This document shows positions 26,174 through 35,578 of a DNA stretch of 64,000 nucleotides, one piece after another (positions within the stretch are counted from its first letter, which is position 1; each line of letters opens with the position of its first letter). The DNA is taken from the NCBI GenBank assembly GCA_022821545.1, contig JAJEDJ010000018.1, positions 1 through 64,000 of the forward strand, given 5' to 3'. The notes under the pieces were generated by a model. That model worked only from the letters and a program-made list of their open reading frames with translations, was not told the origin of the DNA and searched no databases. Source of the DNA: Caldilineaceae bacterium (GTDB lineage: Bacteria; Chloroflexota; Anaerolineae; Caldilineales; Caldilineaceae). Position numbers and translations under genes: made by a program.

Positions 26174-26202
26174 TTGAAACCTGGCGCGGCAGATGCAATA
26201 AT
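26174..26202 (+). promoter_or_regulatory. Promoter of a probable leaderless gene
   Basis: TTGAAA (26174) and AATAAT (26197) are 17 bp apart. The ATG at 26209 is 7 bp after the -10, which is where transcription would start. No ribosome-binding site is present (AATAATAAAAAT before the ATG). The opposed peptidase promoter begins 28 bp away. Confidence 0.6.
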
Positions 26203-26208
26203 AAAAAT

Positions 26209-28035
26209 ATGAATCTGAGACTTCGGACTCCTTTCCTCTCCGGCATTGTGAACGCCCATGGTGAACTGCTGTTTGTCGCGGGGCTCGTGGTTGTCGCGGG
26301 CGTTCTGCGCCTGTACCGGATTGAAGAAAAGAGCATATGGCTGGATGAGTCGTTCAGCTTGTGGATAGCCCGCCACAGCCTGTGGGAGGGATGGCGCTGG
26401 CTCATTGAGGTGGACCAGCATCCGCCGCTGTATTACAGCCTGCTCCATCTGTGGATCGAGCTCTTCGGCACACTCGAAGGCGCAGTGCGAACCCTGTCGG
26501 CGCTGGCATCCGTGCTGACCATTCCCGTATTCTATGCCGCATGTCGCCGCCTGCTTGACGGCCCGACGGCATCCATTGCCGCGTTCATCCTGACCGTGTC
26601 TCCCTTCCACGTGCAGTTTGCCCAGGAAACGCGCATGTACGCGTTGCTCACGCTCGAAGTCGCGTTTGTTCTCTTCTTCCTGGCTCGGCTATTGACAAGC
26701 CGCGTTGCGCAGAGCAGAGACTGGGTCGGGCTCGCGGTCTCGCAGGCCCTCGTGATGCTGACCCACAATACTGCGGCTGTGTTTCTGCCGGCGGCGCTGA
26801 ACGCAGCCGCGGTGCTGATCTATCTGCTTTTCCCTACGGGAGTAGGAGGCGGAACTGCGAATGGAGGGAAAAACGGAACGCTTGCGGAAGTTGGAGAGCA
26901 AGTAGATTCCCGGGAAGACAGCCAGTCTGGCAGGGAACTCGATCGTCAGGTGGAAACTTCGGCATCCGATGCGGAGGCTGACGCAGACGCCTTCTGGAAG
27001 GACTGGGTGCGATTTCAGGGTCTGGCCGTCCTGTTGTGGCTGCCCTGGGCCATGCCCTTCATCATTCAGGTAATCGACGTCGAGTCAGGATTCTGGCTGC
27101 CTCCCCCCTGGCCTGACCTTGTGCTGGATACGTTTCGCAACTTTCACTTCGCTTTCCTGCCCTCCAACCTGCCGTTGAGACCAATCTGGATGTGGGGATA
27201 TTCGGTTTTGGCGGTTCTGGGTCTGGCAAGTCTGCTCTTTGTGGCAAGACCGCGCTCCCGCACAGGGCGAAGGCAGGCTGCGGGGGGTCAATCTGTAAGA
27301 CAGAAAAGTGGTGAGAAGAGTGTTCAATCACTGGAAGGAGACAGAGCCGCGGTGCTGCTGGTCTGTCTGTTTCTTGTTCCGCACGTCGTGGCGCTTATTG
27401 TGAGTATGCGCCGCCCGATCTATGCAGAGCGGCCGCTGATATGGACGACACTGCCCTACTTTTTTCTTGTCGCGGCCGGAATACGCGCAATTGAGGTCCC
27501 TCTGAGAATGACCCTGCCGGACTTGCTCACTCTCCGTCGGCCTGCCCATTTGGCCGGGCTCGTTTCCTCCGTTCGACTTGGCGTCCAACTTCTAATTCTG
27601 GCGGCTATCCTGGGACTGAGCGGCCTCTCCCTGAACGGGTACTACTTCTTTTTCCAGAAGGAAGCTTGGGATGAGGCGGCTTCCCACGTTGCGGAGCAGG
27701 CGCAGCCAGACGAAATGATCCTCTTCAACGCCACGTGGGTACAGATTCCCTTTGAGTATTATTACGAACGATATGAGCTCGATACGCTGCTGAAGGGCCT
27801 GCCCGTAGATCTGTTTGACAGGGGCGAGTTGGAACCTGCGATGGAGGAGGCAGACGTACCCCGGATTCAGGAGCTGCTCGCCGGTCGCGACCGGGTCTGG
27901 CTCGTGTATTCCCACAACTGGTATTCCGACCCGTACGGCATCATCCCTCGCGAACTGGGCAGGATATACGGCGAGTCCGAGATAGCCGAATTCAGAGGCG
28001 TCCAGGTCATCCGATTCGCCGGCAGAGAAGAGTGA
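26209..28035 (+). CDS. Integral membrane glycosyltransferase, GT39/ArnT type
   Basis: This 608-aa GT-C fold protein has about 11-13 hydrophobic segments. The N-terminus shows the family pattern RIEEKSIWLDESFSLW, with the catalytic acidic pair in the first external loop, then VDQHPPLYYSLLHLW and SPFHVQFAQETRMY. Such enzymes move a sugar from a polyprenyl-phosphate carrier to lipid or protein on the outer face of the membrane. A polar insert (about 210-265) sits between membrane segments. The mRNA is probably leaderless. The acceptor is unknown. Confidence 0.85.
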   Translation: MNLRLRTPFLSGIVNAHGELLFVAGLVVVAGVLRLYRIEEKSIWLDESFSLWIARHSLWEGWRWLIEVDQHPPLYYSLLHLWIELFGTLEGAVRTLSALASVLTIPVFYAACRRLLDGPTASIAAFILTVSPFHVQFAQETRMYALLTLEVAFVLFFLARLLTSRVAQSRDWVGLAVSQALVMLTHNTAAVFLPAALNAAAVLIYLLFPTGVGGGTANGGKNGTLAEVGEQVDSREDSQSGRELDRQVETSASDAEADADAFWKDWVRFQGLAVLLWLPWAMPFIIQVIDVESGFWLPPPWPDLVLDTFRNFHFAFLPSNLPLRPIWMWGYSVLAVLGLASLLFVARPRSRTGRRQAAGGQSVRQKSGEKSVQSLEGDRAAVLLVCLFLVPHVVALIVSMRRPIYAERPLIWTTLPYFFLVAAGIRAIEVPLRMTLPDLLTLRRPAHLAGLVSSVRLGVQLLILAAILGLSGLSLNGYYFFFQKEAWDEAASHVAEQAQPDEMILFNATWVQIPFEYYYERYELDTLLKGLPVDLFDRGELEPAMEEADVPRIQELLAGRDRVWLVYSHNWYSDPYGIIPRELGRIYGESEIAEFRGVQVIRFAGREE

Positions 28036-28116
28036 AAAACGACACACTGACGGCAATCGCGGGAAATAAAGTTGGAATCGAGTCCACCTATGGGAAGGAT
28101 TCGCCAGCTTCTTTTC

Positions 28117-29628
28117 TCAAGAGTGGTCACGTACAATACCCTGCCGCCTGAGTCCCCAGAACAGACCCGCGCCCAGGAGACACAGCGTCGGCAGCCACTC
28201 CAACAGTCGCACCCAGTCCAGGTCCCGCAGGCTATCGGGCTCGATGTAGGTGACATACGAGAGCGCAACGATTCCGCTTAGCCAGAGCCAGGGCAGTACA
28301 AGCAGCCAGAGTCGCTTTGGTTCGTTCTCCGCCGGCGCCAGAAAAGGCAGGAAGGGAATCAGGACCAGCAGATACCAGGGATGGACCGTCGTTGCCAAAA
28401 GGAGATAGCCGCCAAGAGGAACAGCCAGCCAGCGCAATGTTGTTCTCATGTCGATATTGGACTGGCGAAGACGCCGCCACAAAACCAGCAAGAGCAAGGA
28501 CATCAGGAAATAGACTATCTCCTGGGCCTGTGCCATCGGGCCTTCTATCCCCATGCTTTCGAGCCAGTTCTCCAGCCAGCGAAACAGGCCGCTATTGAAA
28601 TTCCACTGCGCGTTGTAGATGCGTAAGGCCCCGAACAGTCCGCGGCCGTCCAGTTCTCCGGCCAGACCCCAGTCGCCGGCCCGCAGCGCCGGCGCCACCA
28701 GCATTCCAACTGTCAGATAACCGTAGAGCAGACGGCTTCCCCAGTTCCACCTACTCCAGAAAACGGGAATCAGAAGCGCGGGGATCAGTTTCGTCAATGT
28801 GGCCAGAGCCAAAAAAAGAGGCGCCAGCAAGGAGAACGCCGGTTTCCCCACAACGAATCCAGGCGGGCTGGAAGGCGATGCCCTGCTGTCAGTAATCCCG
28901 GCTCGTACCATCGCATGGACCGCCAACATCATCAACAGGACCATCAGAGCATCAACGTGCGCGCCCTGGGCGGTCTCCACGATGACCAGCGGGTTCCAAA
29001 GGTAGATAAGCAGACGTTTTGCAGGGAGTCCGACGGTCGCCAGCAACCTGGAGAGAATAAACGCGGTTCCAAGATCGAACAGGACGGCTGCTGATTGGAA
29101 AGAGATCGGATCGAGAGGATAGAAAAGGGCGATGGCCGCAAAGAACCACTGTGCGGCAGGCAGGTAGGGGCTGGCCATCCAGGCGTGATTGGCCTGGGAC
29201 CGAAATGGCGTGTCGAGCCAGTCCAACTGGGAGGCGTTAATGGGGTGGGCGTAAGGACTTACACCATTGGCGGTGACGTAGCCATCCCACATGTATCGAA
29301 AGACATCTGAAGACAAGGTGGGGAATGTCTGCAGCAGCAACCATCTGAAGAGGCATCCGCCTCCCCAGATCCAGACCAGCAGGTAGAAGCTCTTGATCCC
29401 CGTTCGCGACGAGGAGACCTCGCGGCCATCTTCATGCGGCCGGCGTTCCAGCCAGAAAACGGCCGCGGCGTAGGCGGCGAATGCCAAGCCAAACCAGAGC
29501 AGGAACTCAGAGACTTGGGTCGTCCCCAGGTTGCCGTGGCGGATCTGCATTGAGAGCATGCCGGTGTAGGCGGCAAGCGAGAAGACGAATAAAGCGATGG
29601 GGACGTACCAGGACCTCAGACCTGCCAC
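28117..29628 (-). CDS. Polyprenol-phosphate mannosyltransferase-like membrane protein (GT-C)
   Basis: This 503-aa protein with some 12 hydrophobic segments carries the GT87/MptB-like pattern SSDVFRYMWDGYVTANGVSPYAHP, whose Asp in the first external loop is catalytic in the family. LIYLWNPLVIVETAQGAHVDALMVLLM and a C-terminal HPWYLLVLIPFL also fit. It probably extends a cell-envelope glycan or glycolipid. It converges on the GT39 gene with an 81-bp gap, and its start is 5 bp after the stop of the ADP-ribosylglycohydrolase gene. The donor and acceptor are unknown. Confidence 0.82.
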   Translation of the reverse strand: MAGLRSWYVPIALFVFSLAAYTGMLSMQIRHGNLGTTQVSEFLLWFGLAFAAYAAAVFWLERRPHEDGREVSSSRTGIKSFYLLVWIWGGGCLFRWLLLQTFPTLSSDVFRYMWDGYVTANGVSPYAHPINASQLDWLDTPFRSQANHAWMASPYLPAAQWFFAAIALFYPLDPISFQSAAVLFDLGTAFILSRLLATVGLPAKRLLIYLWNPLVIVETAQGAHVDALMVLLMMLAVHAMVRAGITDSRASPSSPPGFVVGKPAFSLLAPLFLALATLTKLIPALLIPVFWSRWNWGSRLLYGYLTVGMLVAPALRAGDWGLAGELDGRGLFGALRIYNAQWNFNSGLFRWLENWLESMGIEGPMAQAQEIVYFLMSLLLLVLWRRLRQSNIDMRTTLRWLAVPLGGYLLLATTVHPWYLLVLIPFLPFLAPAENEPKRLWLLVLPWLWLSGIVALSYVTYIEPDSLRDLDWVRLLEWLPTLCLLGAGLFWGLRRQGIVRDHS

Positions 29629-29633
29629 TCCTG

Positions 29634-30785
29634 TCAGCGCCCCCTTCCTGGTAGCGGCTCAATAGGAATCCGGTAGATGCCCTGATGCGTCGTTCCACCA
29701 GCGCTGGAAATCATCTGCTCTGCCAGGTTCTGCGTCCTGCGGGCGAACTCAGCCACCGTGTCGTAGCGGGGCAGATCGCCGGTGATGTCTTCATTGAAGT
29801 AGACGTCCGTGCTGTCCCTGATCACCTCGGGCAGGGCGTTGTAGCCGTGAATCAGCCCTAGGAGTCCGGCGGCGGTTGCCATGGTGTTGTCGGCATCCCA
29901 GCCTGCCAGCGCAGCGATCTCAATGGTGCGCAGAATGTCGCTCTCTCCGTAGAGCAAGGCCATTATAGTCGCGGCGAAGTTGACTCGCGAAGCCCACCAC
30001 ATTGGGTCGGTGTCGTACTGATCGCGGATTAGCTGGCGCGTAACGCGCCAGTCATCGGGATTCTCCTGGTGCCACAACACCACGTTGTCCACGATGGGCG
30101 CGATGATGGCTTCTTCTCCGGTATTCTGGCGTGCGGCGGCGATCAGGGCCGGAACATCGTCCTCAAAGAAGGCAAGGCTGTATAACGTAGCAAAGAAGAC
30201 GCTGGCCTCCACCGCTGGCCCGCTGTTCGTGACGCTTGCAAACCGTTGCGCGTAATCTGCGGCCAAGCCGGGCATTCCAGGAGCCAGCATTCCAAACAGT
30301 TCGGTCTGCAGCTGGGCGTCAATAGACCAGGCGCCGTCGGGATTGTTCTCAGCGTTGCCGGTCTCCGGCGGCAGAATGCCTTCGTCCATCAGATCGCGGG
30401 CTCTCCTTGTCGATACCCAGATGTCGTGGTTGAGGTGGTCGACCCATTCTGCGCTAATCTGTTCAGGGCTGGGATCGAGTCCGTGAATTTCCAGAATGTG
30501 CAGGTCAACCCATTCGACGTGCGTGTCGTCGTCTGTCGACCACTCTTCCAGGAGCAGGGGCGCAAATGAACCCTCGGGCCCCGGCTCGTCCAGGTAGACG
30601 CCTTGCAGTTCGAGGCCCGAATGGTTGGCGAGCATCGTCGCCTTCCAGGCGCCGTATACCTTGTCATCGTAGGCGCTTGCGGTCAGCGTCTGAACTTGGG
30701 GAGGGGGTTCTGGGCGGGTGAGGCCTATGGCAAGGACGATTGCAACCCAGATGACCGCAATCAGCCCGATCTTGCGCTGGTCCAA
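29634..30785 (-). CDS. Membrane-anchored ADP-ribosylglycohydrolase family protein
   Basis: This 383-aa protein starts with a single hydrophobic helix (about 7-22, no lipobox or clear cleavage site) and then a Pro-rich linker, so the enzyme domain should lie outside the membrane. The ADP-ribosylglycohydrolase Mg-binding motifs are recognisable: STDDDTHVEW near the N-terminal part and GWDADNTMATAAG near the C-terminal part. DKVYGAWKATMLAN matches the family start, D-x-GG-x-G usually. External location is odd because the known substrate, ADP-ribosylated protein, is cytoplasmic. Other glycoside substrates are possible. The transferase gene follows with a 5-bp gap. Confidence 0.78.
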   Translation of the reverse strand: MDQRKIGLIAVIWVAIVLAIGLTRPEPPPQVQTLTASAYDDKVYGAWKATMLANHSGLELQGVYLDEPGPEGSFAPLLLEEWSTDDDTHVEWVDLHILEIHGLDPSPEQISAEWVDHLNHDIWVSTRRARDLMDEGILPPETGNAENNPDGAWSIDAQLQTELFGMLAPGMPGLAADYAQRFASVTNSGPAVEASVFFATLYSLAFFEDDVPALIAAARQNTGEEAIIAPIVDNVVLWHQENPDDWRVTRQLIRDQYDTDPMWWASRVNFAATIMALLYGESDILRTIEIAALAGWDADNTMATAAGLLGLIHGYNALPEVIRDSTDVYFNEDITGDLPRYDTVAEFARRTQNLAEQMISSAGGTTHQGIYRIPIEPLPGRGR

Positions 30786-30894
30786 TGTTGAACTCCTTGA
30801 AGTATGAGTGGTCGGGAACAGTTGCTCAGGCAGTATACCTGAACGGAAGGGGGGAGGAAATTCTGCCGGGGGGCCTCTCCGCTGAAGGGAGCCT

Positions 30895-30915
30895 CTCCTT
30901 ACGGGCGTAAGGGAG
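30895..30915. terminator. Hairpin after the MacB-like permease gene
   Basis: CTCCTTACG pairs with CGTAAGGGAG with one bulged base, 9 bp past the permease stop at 30924. No T tract follows. It could end the leftward exporter operon. Confidence 0.45.
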
Positions 30916-30923
30916 AATGGAGC

Positions 30924-32246
30924 TTACTCTCTTCGGAGAGCCTCGATGGGGTCTAATCGCGCGGCTTGCGTGGCGGGATAGTAGCCAAAGAAGATTCCAA
31001 CGGCGGCGGATGCGCCAAATGCCAGCGGGAGCGACAGTGGGACGAGTTCAGTCCGCATTCCGCCCAGCGCCCCGAAGACGACAGACCCGGCTACGCCGAT
31101 GAAGAGACCTGCCAGCCCACCAACCAGGCTCAGCATCACGGCCTCGAGCAGGAACTGCCGTTGAACGTCTCGCGGGCGTGCCCCAAGGGCCTGGCGCAGT
31201 CCAATTTCACGCGTGCGTTCGGTCACGCTGACCAGCATGATATTCATGATTCCAATCCCACCCACGACCAGCGAGACCGCCGCCACCCAGGCCAGAAGGC
31301 TTCTGAACGCTGCCGTGGTGGAGGCTCGGGCGTCGACAATGTCCTGCTGTGTACGCACACCAAAGTTCGGCTCAGAGGGATCTATCTGACGGCGTCCGGC
31401 CAGCAAAGAGGTAATCTGCTCCATTACACCGTCCATCACATCGCCGCTTTCGGCCTTGACCAGGATCATGCGTACGCGATCGCCTCCGAAACCGGAACCG
31501 CCGAATCTCTTGAAGACGACGGCAGCGGGGATGTAGATGCGGCCGTCATTGTCAGTCGCGCCGACGACCCCCTGTTCGGCCATGACGCCAATGACCGTAA
31601 AACGCGAAGAGCCGATGCGCACCTGCTGTCCGATGGGATTGCCGTCAAACAGGTCTTCGGCGATACCGGCTCCCAGAACGGCGACACGTTGAATCGCATC
31701 GTTTTCGGACTGCGTAAAGAACCGGCCCTGCCCGATTTCGTAGTCGCGTACCTCCAGAAAGTCGGCGGTTACGCCGACGATGGAGACGCCGGTCAGCGTT
31801 GAGCCGCCGCCTTTCACGTTTTGCGTAGTACTCTGTTCAAGAGAAACACCTGCGATGTTGTCCAGGTTCTGTGAAAGGAACAGGACCTCATCGTAGGTAA
31901 AGGTCGTAATGGCGCCCGGGCCACCTCCGCCGAAGCCGCGACCGGCGCCGCGCACACCCCCGAAACTGCGAAACGGCGTTACCATGATCAGATTTGCCCC
32001 AAGGCCGCTTATCTGGTCTTCGATTTCAGCCTCGGCTCCGGCGCTGACCGCCAGCATGACGATAACGGCGGCGACTCCGATGATGATGCCCAATGTCGTC
32101 AGAAATGAACGCAGCTTGTTCAGCATCACCCCTTCCCAGGCGACGTTGAAGGAGTTCGACAGAGTCATTCCGTGCAGATCCTTGAAGGATCCGTCTTGCA
32201 GCGTTTGTCTGCCTGCGGACGCCGGTCGGACTGTGTCTTGCAGCAT
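30924..32246 (-). CDS. MacB-like ABC transporter permease
   Basis: This 440-aa permease has the MacB topology. One N-terminal helix (RSFLTTLGIIIGVAAVIVMLAV) is followed by a large extracytoplasmic domain of about 220 residues and three C-terminal helices, with the mechanotransmission motif VTERTREIGLRQALGA. The external domain holds a Gly-rich loop (RGAGRGFGGGGPG). ATG 32246 follows AGAGGAGA, so the longer reading from 32312 is not used. It lies last in a leftward operon with ATPase, adaptor, lipoprotein and a two-component system. Export of peptides, lipids or siderophores is possible; no substrate can be read. Confidence 0.9.
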   Translation of the reverse strand: MLQDTVRPASAGRQTLQDGSFKDLHGMTLSNSFNVAWEGVMLNKLRSFLTTLGIIIGVAAVIVMLAVSAGAEAEIEDQISGLGANLIMVTPFRSFGGVRGAGRGFGGGGPGAITTFTYDEVLFLSQNLDNIAGVSLEQSTTQNVKGGGSTLTGVSIVGVTADFLEVRDYEIGQGRFFTQSENDAIQRVAVLGAGIAEDLFDGNPIGQQVRIGSSRFTVIGVMAEQGVVGATDNDGRIYIPAAVVFKRFGGSGFGGDRVRMILVKAESGDVMDGVMEQITSLLAGRRQIDPSEPNFGVRTQQDIVDARASTTAAFRSLLAWVAAVSLVVGGIGIMNIMLVSVTERTREIGLRQALGARPRDVQRQFLLEAVMLSLVGGLAGLFIGVAGSVVFGALGGMRTELVPLSLPLAFGASAAVGIFFGYYPATQAARLDPIEALRRE

Positions 32247-32331
32247 GAGCAGATTGTCTCCTCTGTTTTCCCGCAAAACGTGATGTCCCCAAAAGGGAAA
32301 ACGGACGTGCAAAAGTCGTCTTCAACGACTT

Positions 32332-33048
32332 TCAGGCATCCACCAGGCGATCGATCCGGGACTGGGGGGCGACAACCCTCCCATCCAAAACGTTAACAAC
32401 CCGCTGCGCCTCGTGCGCCCGTTCCTGCTCATGGGTCACCATCACGATCGTCGCCCCCTGCGCGTGCAATCTGTGGAATATCCCCATTATTTCAGTGCTG
32501 GAGCGCGTATCCAGGTTTCCTGTGGGCTCGTCGGCCAGTATGAGAGACGGGTCGTTGATCAGCGCCCTGGCAATCGCCACTCGCTGCTGTTGTCCACCTG
32601 ACAACTCGGTTGGCAGATGGTGCAGCCGGTCCCCCAAGCCGACGAGATCCAGCAGCTCTGAGGCCCGTTCGCTGCGCTGCTCCTCGCTCCAATTCTGAAA
32701 ACCGTTGTACATCATCGGCAGCATAACGTTCTTGCGCGCGCTCAGGCGGGGCAACAGGTTGTAAGATTGAAAGACGAAACCGACTTTGCGGTTGCGGACT
32801 GCAGCAAGCTGGTCGCGATTGAGGCGGCTGACCTCCTCGCCGTCGAGAATGTAAAGCCCGTTGGTGGCGCGGTCCAGACAGCCGATAATGTTCATCAGAG
32901 TGGACTTGCCTGACCCGGAGGGCCCCATGATGGCGACAAACTCGCCGCGTTCAACCTGTAGGTCCAGCTCCTTCAGAGCATGGACTGCAATGTCGCCCTC
33001 TCCGTAGGTTTTTGTCAGCTTGGTAATCTCTATGACGAGATCGTTCAT
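32332..33048 (-). CDS. MacB/LolD-type ABC transporter ATPase
   Basis: This 238-aa ATPase has Walker A GPSGSGKST, the Q-loop FVFQSYNLLPRLSA, the signature [15 protein letters not shown], Walker B LILADEPTGNLD and switch His VMVTHE. The SYNLLPRLSA segment and the absence of a fused permease place it with the LolD/MacB mechanotransmission group. The permease gene follows 85 bp downstream, and the adaptor gene lies 52 bp upstream, in the same direction. Confidence 0.94.
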   Translation of the reverse strand: MNDLVIEITKLTKTYGEGDIAVHALKELDLQVERGEFVAIMGPSGSGKSTLMNIIGCLDRATNGLYILDGEEVSRLNRDQLAAVRNRKVGFVFQSYNLLPRLSARKNVMLPMMYNGFQNWSEEQRSERASELLDLVGLGDRLHHLPTELSGGQQQRVAIARALINDPSLILADEPTGNLDTRSSTEIMGIFHRLHAQGATIVMVTHEQERAHEAQRVVNVLDGRVVAPQSRIDRLVDA

Positions 33049-33100
33049 GTTCCACTCGATTCAAAAAGGCCGGCTGCACGCCCGATGTCCTCAACGCTCA

Positions 33101-34621
33101 CTAGTTTCCGACCTGGGCATCGCCGGTGCTGATGGTTTCCCCTTCCTCAAGACCGGAGAGAATCTCAGCGCTGACGAAGTTTCTCAGACCCACCTGTACC
33201 GGTCGAAATTCAAGTTCCTCATTCGGACCAACGACAAAGACGGCAAATTGGCCAGGGCTGATCTCTCGCAGGGCCTGGACAGGCACAAGCAGGGCGCCCA
33301 GTGCTTCACCGGCGATGATCTCGACCTCGGCGTTCATTCCGAATAGCAACGGCGCCGAGTGCTGGGTCATATCGATGCTGGCCCACGCCTGAATTGCGGA
33401 AGCGCCGTCGACCTCGACGAGCGCCGGCTCGACCCGCGTTATCTGACCGCTATATGCGTGTTCGGGAAATGCTTCGAAGACGATACTGATCGGAAAGCCG
33501 GGCACGGCAGCTGCTATGTCCAGCTCCTCGATCCAGAAGCGGACCTGTGCGGTCTGTGTATCTGCCAGCCCGATGATTGGGCCCATGGAAACCGAGTCTC
33601 CCGGCTGAACGGAGACGGCAGTAACAACCCCTGCGATCGGGGCGCGAATGGAGCCGCCTTCAATCTCGCGTTGCACTTCGTCGGCTGTCAGGCGCGCCTG
33701 TTCTACGGCAAGCTCGGCCCTCTCCAACTCTTCGGCGCTGGGCCCGTCCAACAGGTCTTCGAGTGAAGCCCGATTCTGTTCCACTTTGGCCCGCGCCGCG
33801 GCCTCGTCCAGTTCGTCGGCCTCCTGAAGCAGGAGATTGAGACTGTTTTGGGCCTGCAATACGCGCGCCCTCGCTGATTCAACCTGGTCTACTGCCGCGC
33901 CTGCGGCGCCGATGTTGTACTGCGCCAGAGCTTTCTCATAGGCAAGTGTAGCAGCCTGCAAGTCGGCCGCCTGCGAGGTCCTGCCGACGTCATTACGCCA
34001 AGCAACCCTGTCGTAAGCGGACTGAGCCTCGGCAAGCGCGACTTCCGCCGACTTCAGGTCGGCCTGCAGGCTGGTAATCGTATCCTCGGATGGACCAGCC
34101 AGCAGTGAGTTGAGCGCACTCTGCGCACTGACAAGTTCACTGCGCGCGGCGTTCACTTCCTCTGCAGTGGGTGGAGCAACAAGCCGGTCGTATTCGGCCT
34201 GCGCCGCGGCCAGGCTGGACTGCGCGGCAGCAAGTTCGGCGCCGCCTACCTCCCCGGTCAGCTCAATCAGCGCAATCTCGGCCAGCCTGAGGTTGATCCG
34301 GGCGGAGATGAGCTGCGAGTTCAGCGTTGAGTCATACGCCAGCGTTGCCAGAATCTGATCCGAGTCGACCTGGTCGCCTACCTGGGCGGCAATGGTGCTC
34401 ACGATGCCGCTGCTGCGGAACCCAACCTGAGTCTCCTCGCCGGCGAAAAGAGTGCCGATGCCACCAGCTGTCAGTACGAGATCACCGCGACGCACCTGGG
34501 CAGTCTGCAACTCAGGGGCGGCGGCCTCCGGCTCTGCGGACACAAAATAGGTGTTGTAGCCGTAGTACGCGCCGGTTCCGAATACAAGCAGTATCAAGAG
34601 ACTGAAGAGGATCGTCTTCAT
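33101..34621 (-). CDS. Periplasmic-adaptor-type (HlyD/MacA) efflux subunit
   Basis: This 506-aa membrane-fusion-type protein has an N-terminal anchor (about 4-22). A lipoyl half-motif (RRGDLVLTAGGIGTL) is followed by an unusually long coiled coil of Ala/Glu/Leu repeats (about 105-310), the second lipoyl half (GGSIRAPIAGVVTAVSVQPGDSV) and beta-barrel domains. Three similar helical runs containing (A/S)xxxLxxAQ suggest internal repetition in the hairpin. In a single-membrane bacterium the protein would bridge the ABC permease to the cell wall rather than to an outer-membrane channel. It belongs to the operon with the ATPase and MacB-like permease. Confidence 0.88.
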   Translation of the reverse strand: MKTILFSLLILLVFGTGAYYGYNTYFVSAEPEAAAPELQTAQVRRGDLVLTAGGIGTLFAGEETQVGFRSSGIVSTIAAQVGDQVDSDQILATLAYDSTLNSQLISARINLRLAEIALIELTGEVGGAELAAAQSSLAAAQAEYDRLVAPPTAEEVNAARSELVSAQSALNSLLAGPSEDTITSLQADLKSAEVALAEAQSAYDRVAWRNDVGRTSQAADLQAATLAYEKALAQYNIGAAGAAVDQVESARARVLQAQNSLNLLLQEADELDEAAARAKVEQNRASLEDLLDGPSAEELERAELAVEQARLTADEVQREIEGGSIRAPIAGVVTAVSVQPGDSVSMGPIIGLADTQTAQVRFWIEELDIAAAVPGFPISIVFEAFPEHAYSGQITRVEPALVEVDGASAIQAWASIDMTQHSAPLLFGMNAEVEIIAGEALGALLVPVQALREISPGQFAVFVVGPNEELEFRPVQVGLRNFVSAEILSGLEEGETISTGDAQVGN

Positions 34622-34669
34622 GAGCAGCCCTCACCTTACGAATACAGGAGGGATTCCGAAGTGACTTGG

Positions 34670-35440
34670 CTAAAACGCGGCCTTTGACTCAAGAAGCTCG
34701 ATCAGAGGCCCCATCAGGAGTGCAAGGCGTCCGCCCCCGCCGGGACCACCTTGACCGCCCTGGCCCTGGAAGCCGCCTTCCGGAATCTCAACTCCCATTT
34801 CCTGAAGTCGCTCGCGCCGCTCCTCGGGAGACAGATTCTGCATCTCCTGGCGGAAAGCGGCGCGTTCTTCCGCGGACATGTCGGCAAGGACTCCGCCGGG
34901 ACCACCTTGGCCGCCCTGCCCGCCTTGTCCACCTTGTCCACCTTGTCCGCTCTGTCCACCCTGTCCACCCTGTCCACCCTGTCCGAACTGGGGCAGTTCA
35001 ATCCCGTTGTTCCGGGCCCACTCGTTCAGGTCGGTGAATGTCAGTTGCAAGTCGCCGATCGCCTGAATCTGGGCTTCGGTCAGGGTTCCTTCGATCTGGC
35101 GCAGTACGGCAGCACGCTCAGTTTGATTCTGGATTGTGCCGCTTTGGAGAGCCTGCCACAGGGCAAGCATCGAGGCGGCTTGAACTCCGGTAACCGCATT
35201 TTCAGTCTCTTCCAGCAGCAGAATACCCAGGACAAGCTGGTTCAGCGGCGGCAAGGCGCCCTCGTAGTCGCGAGTCAACGCCGACGCTTGCGCCTGATCT
35301 GCGCTTTCGGCTTCGTTTGGCTGGGAGGCACTCGCGGTCGATGCCGGAGCCTCCTCTGTCCCTGTTTGTTCCCCCCGCCCGCATGCGGCGAGGGCAAACA
35401 GGGTCACCAGTATCAAGGTTCCTCTGATCCATGAATGCAC
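34670..35440 (-). CDS. Lipoprotein with Gly-Gln repeats, exporter operon
   Basis: This 256-aa lipoprotein has a signal peptide ending LFALAAC. Its first half is helical and resembles metal-sensing Spy/CpxP-like proteins only loosely (SAEERAAFRQEMQNLSPEERRERLQEMG). The middle contains about ten GGQ triplets (about 168-200), encoded by imperfect 9-bp DNA repeats. A second GGQGG run lies near the C-terminus. The start is GTG at 35440, with AAGGGAGAGAG just upstream; the ORF from 35539 adds no plausible protein. It stands between the sensor kinase and the adaptor gene, so it may be the stress sensor or partner of the MacAB-like exporter. Function unknown. Confidence 0.75.
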   Translation of the reverse strand: MHSWIRGTLILVTLFALAACGRGEQTGTEEAPASTASASQPNEAESADQAQASALTRDYEGALPPLNQLVLGILLLEETENAVTGVQAASMLALWQALQSGTIQNQTERAAVLRQIEGTLTEAQIQAIGDLQLTFTDLNEWARNNGIELPQFGQGGQGGQGGQSGQGGQGGQGGQGGQGGPGGVLADMSAEERAAFRQEMQNLSPEERRERLQEMGVEIPEGGFQGQGGQGGPGGGGRLALLMGPLIELLESKAAF

Positions 35441-35578
35441 TTTAGGCTCTCTCCCTTTCAGCGACGAGCAGTTCAAGCAAAGTTCCGGGAAAACGGAATC
35501 GCCGAGTCCGATCTGAACTTTCGATAATTGTACCTGCAATACATTCAGAAACTGTGAAGGACATATAAGGAAGCTGTT

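Noticed and set aside
34878..35001. CRISPR-like or satellite DNA from the regular short repeats
   Set aside because: The repeats have a 9-bp coding period and encode GGQ triplets in a lipoprotein with signal peptide. There are no spacers.
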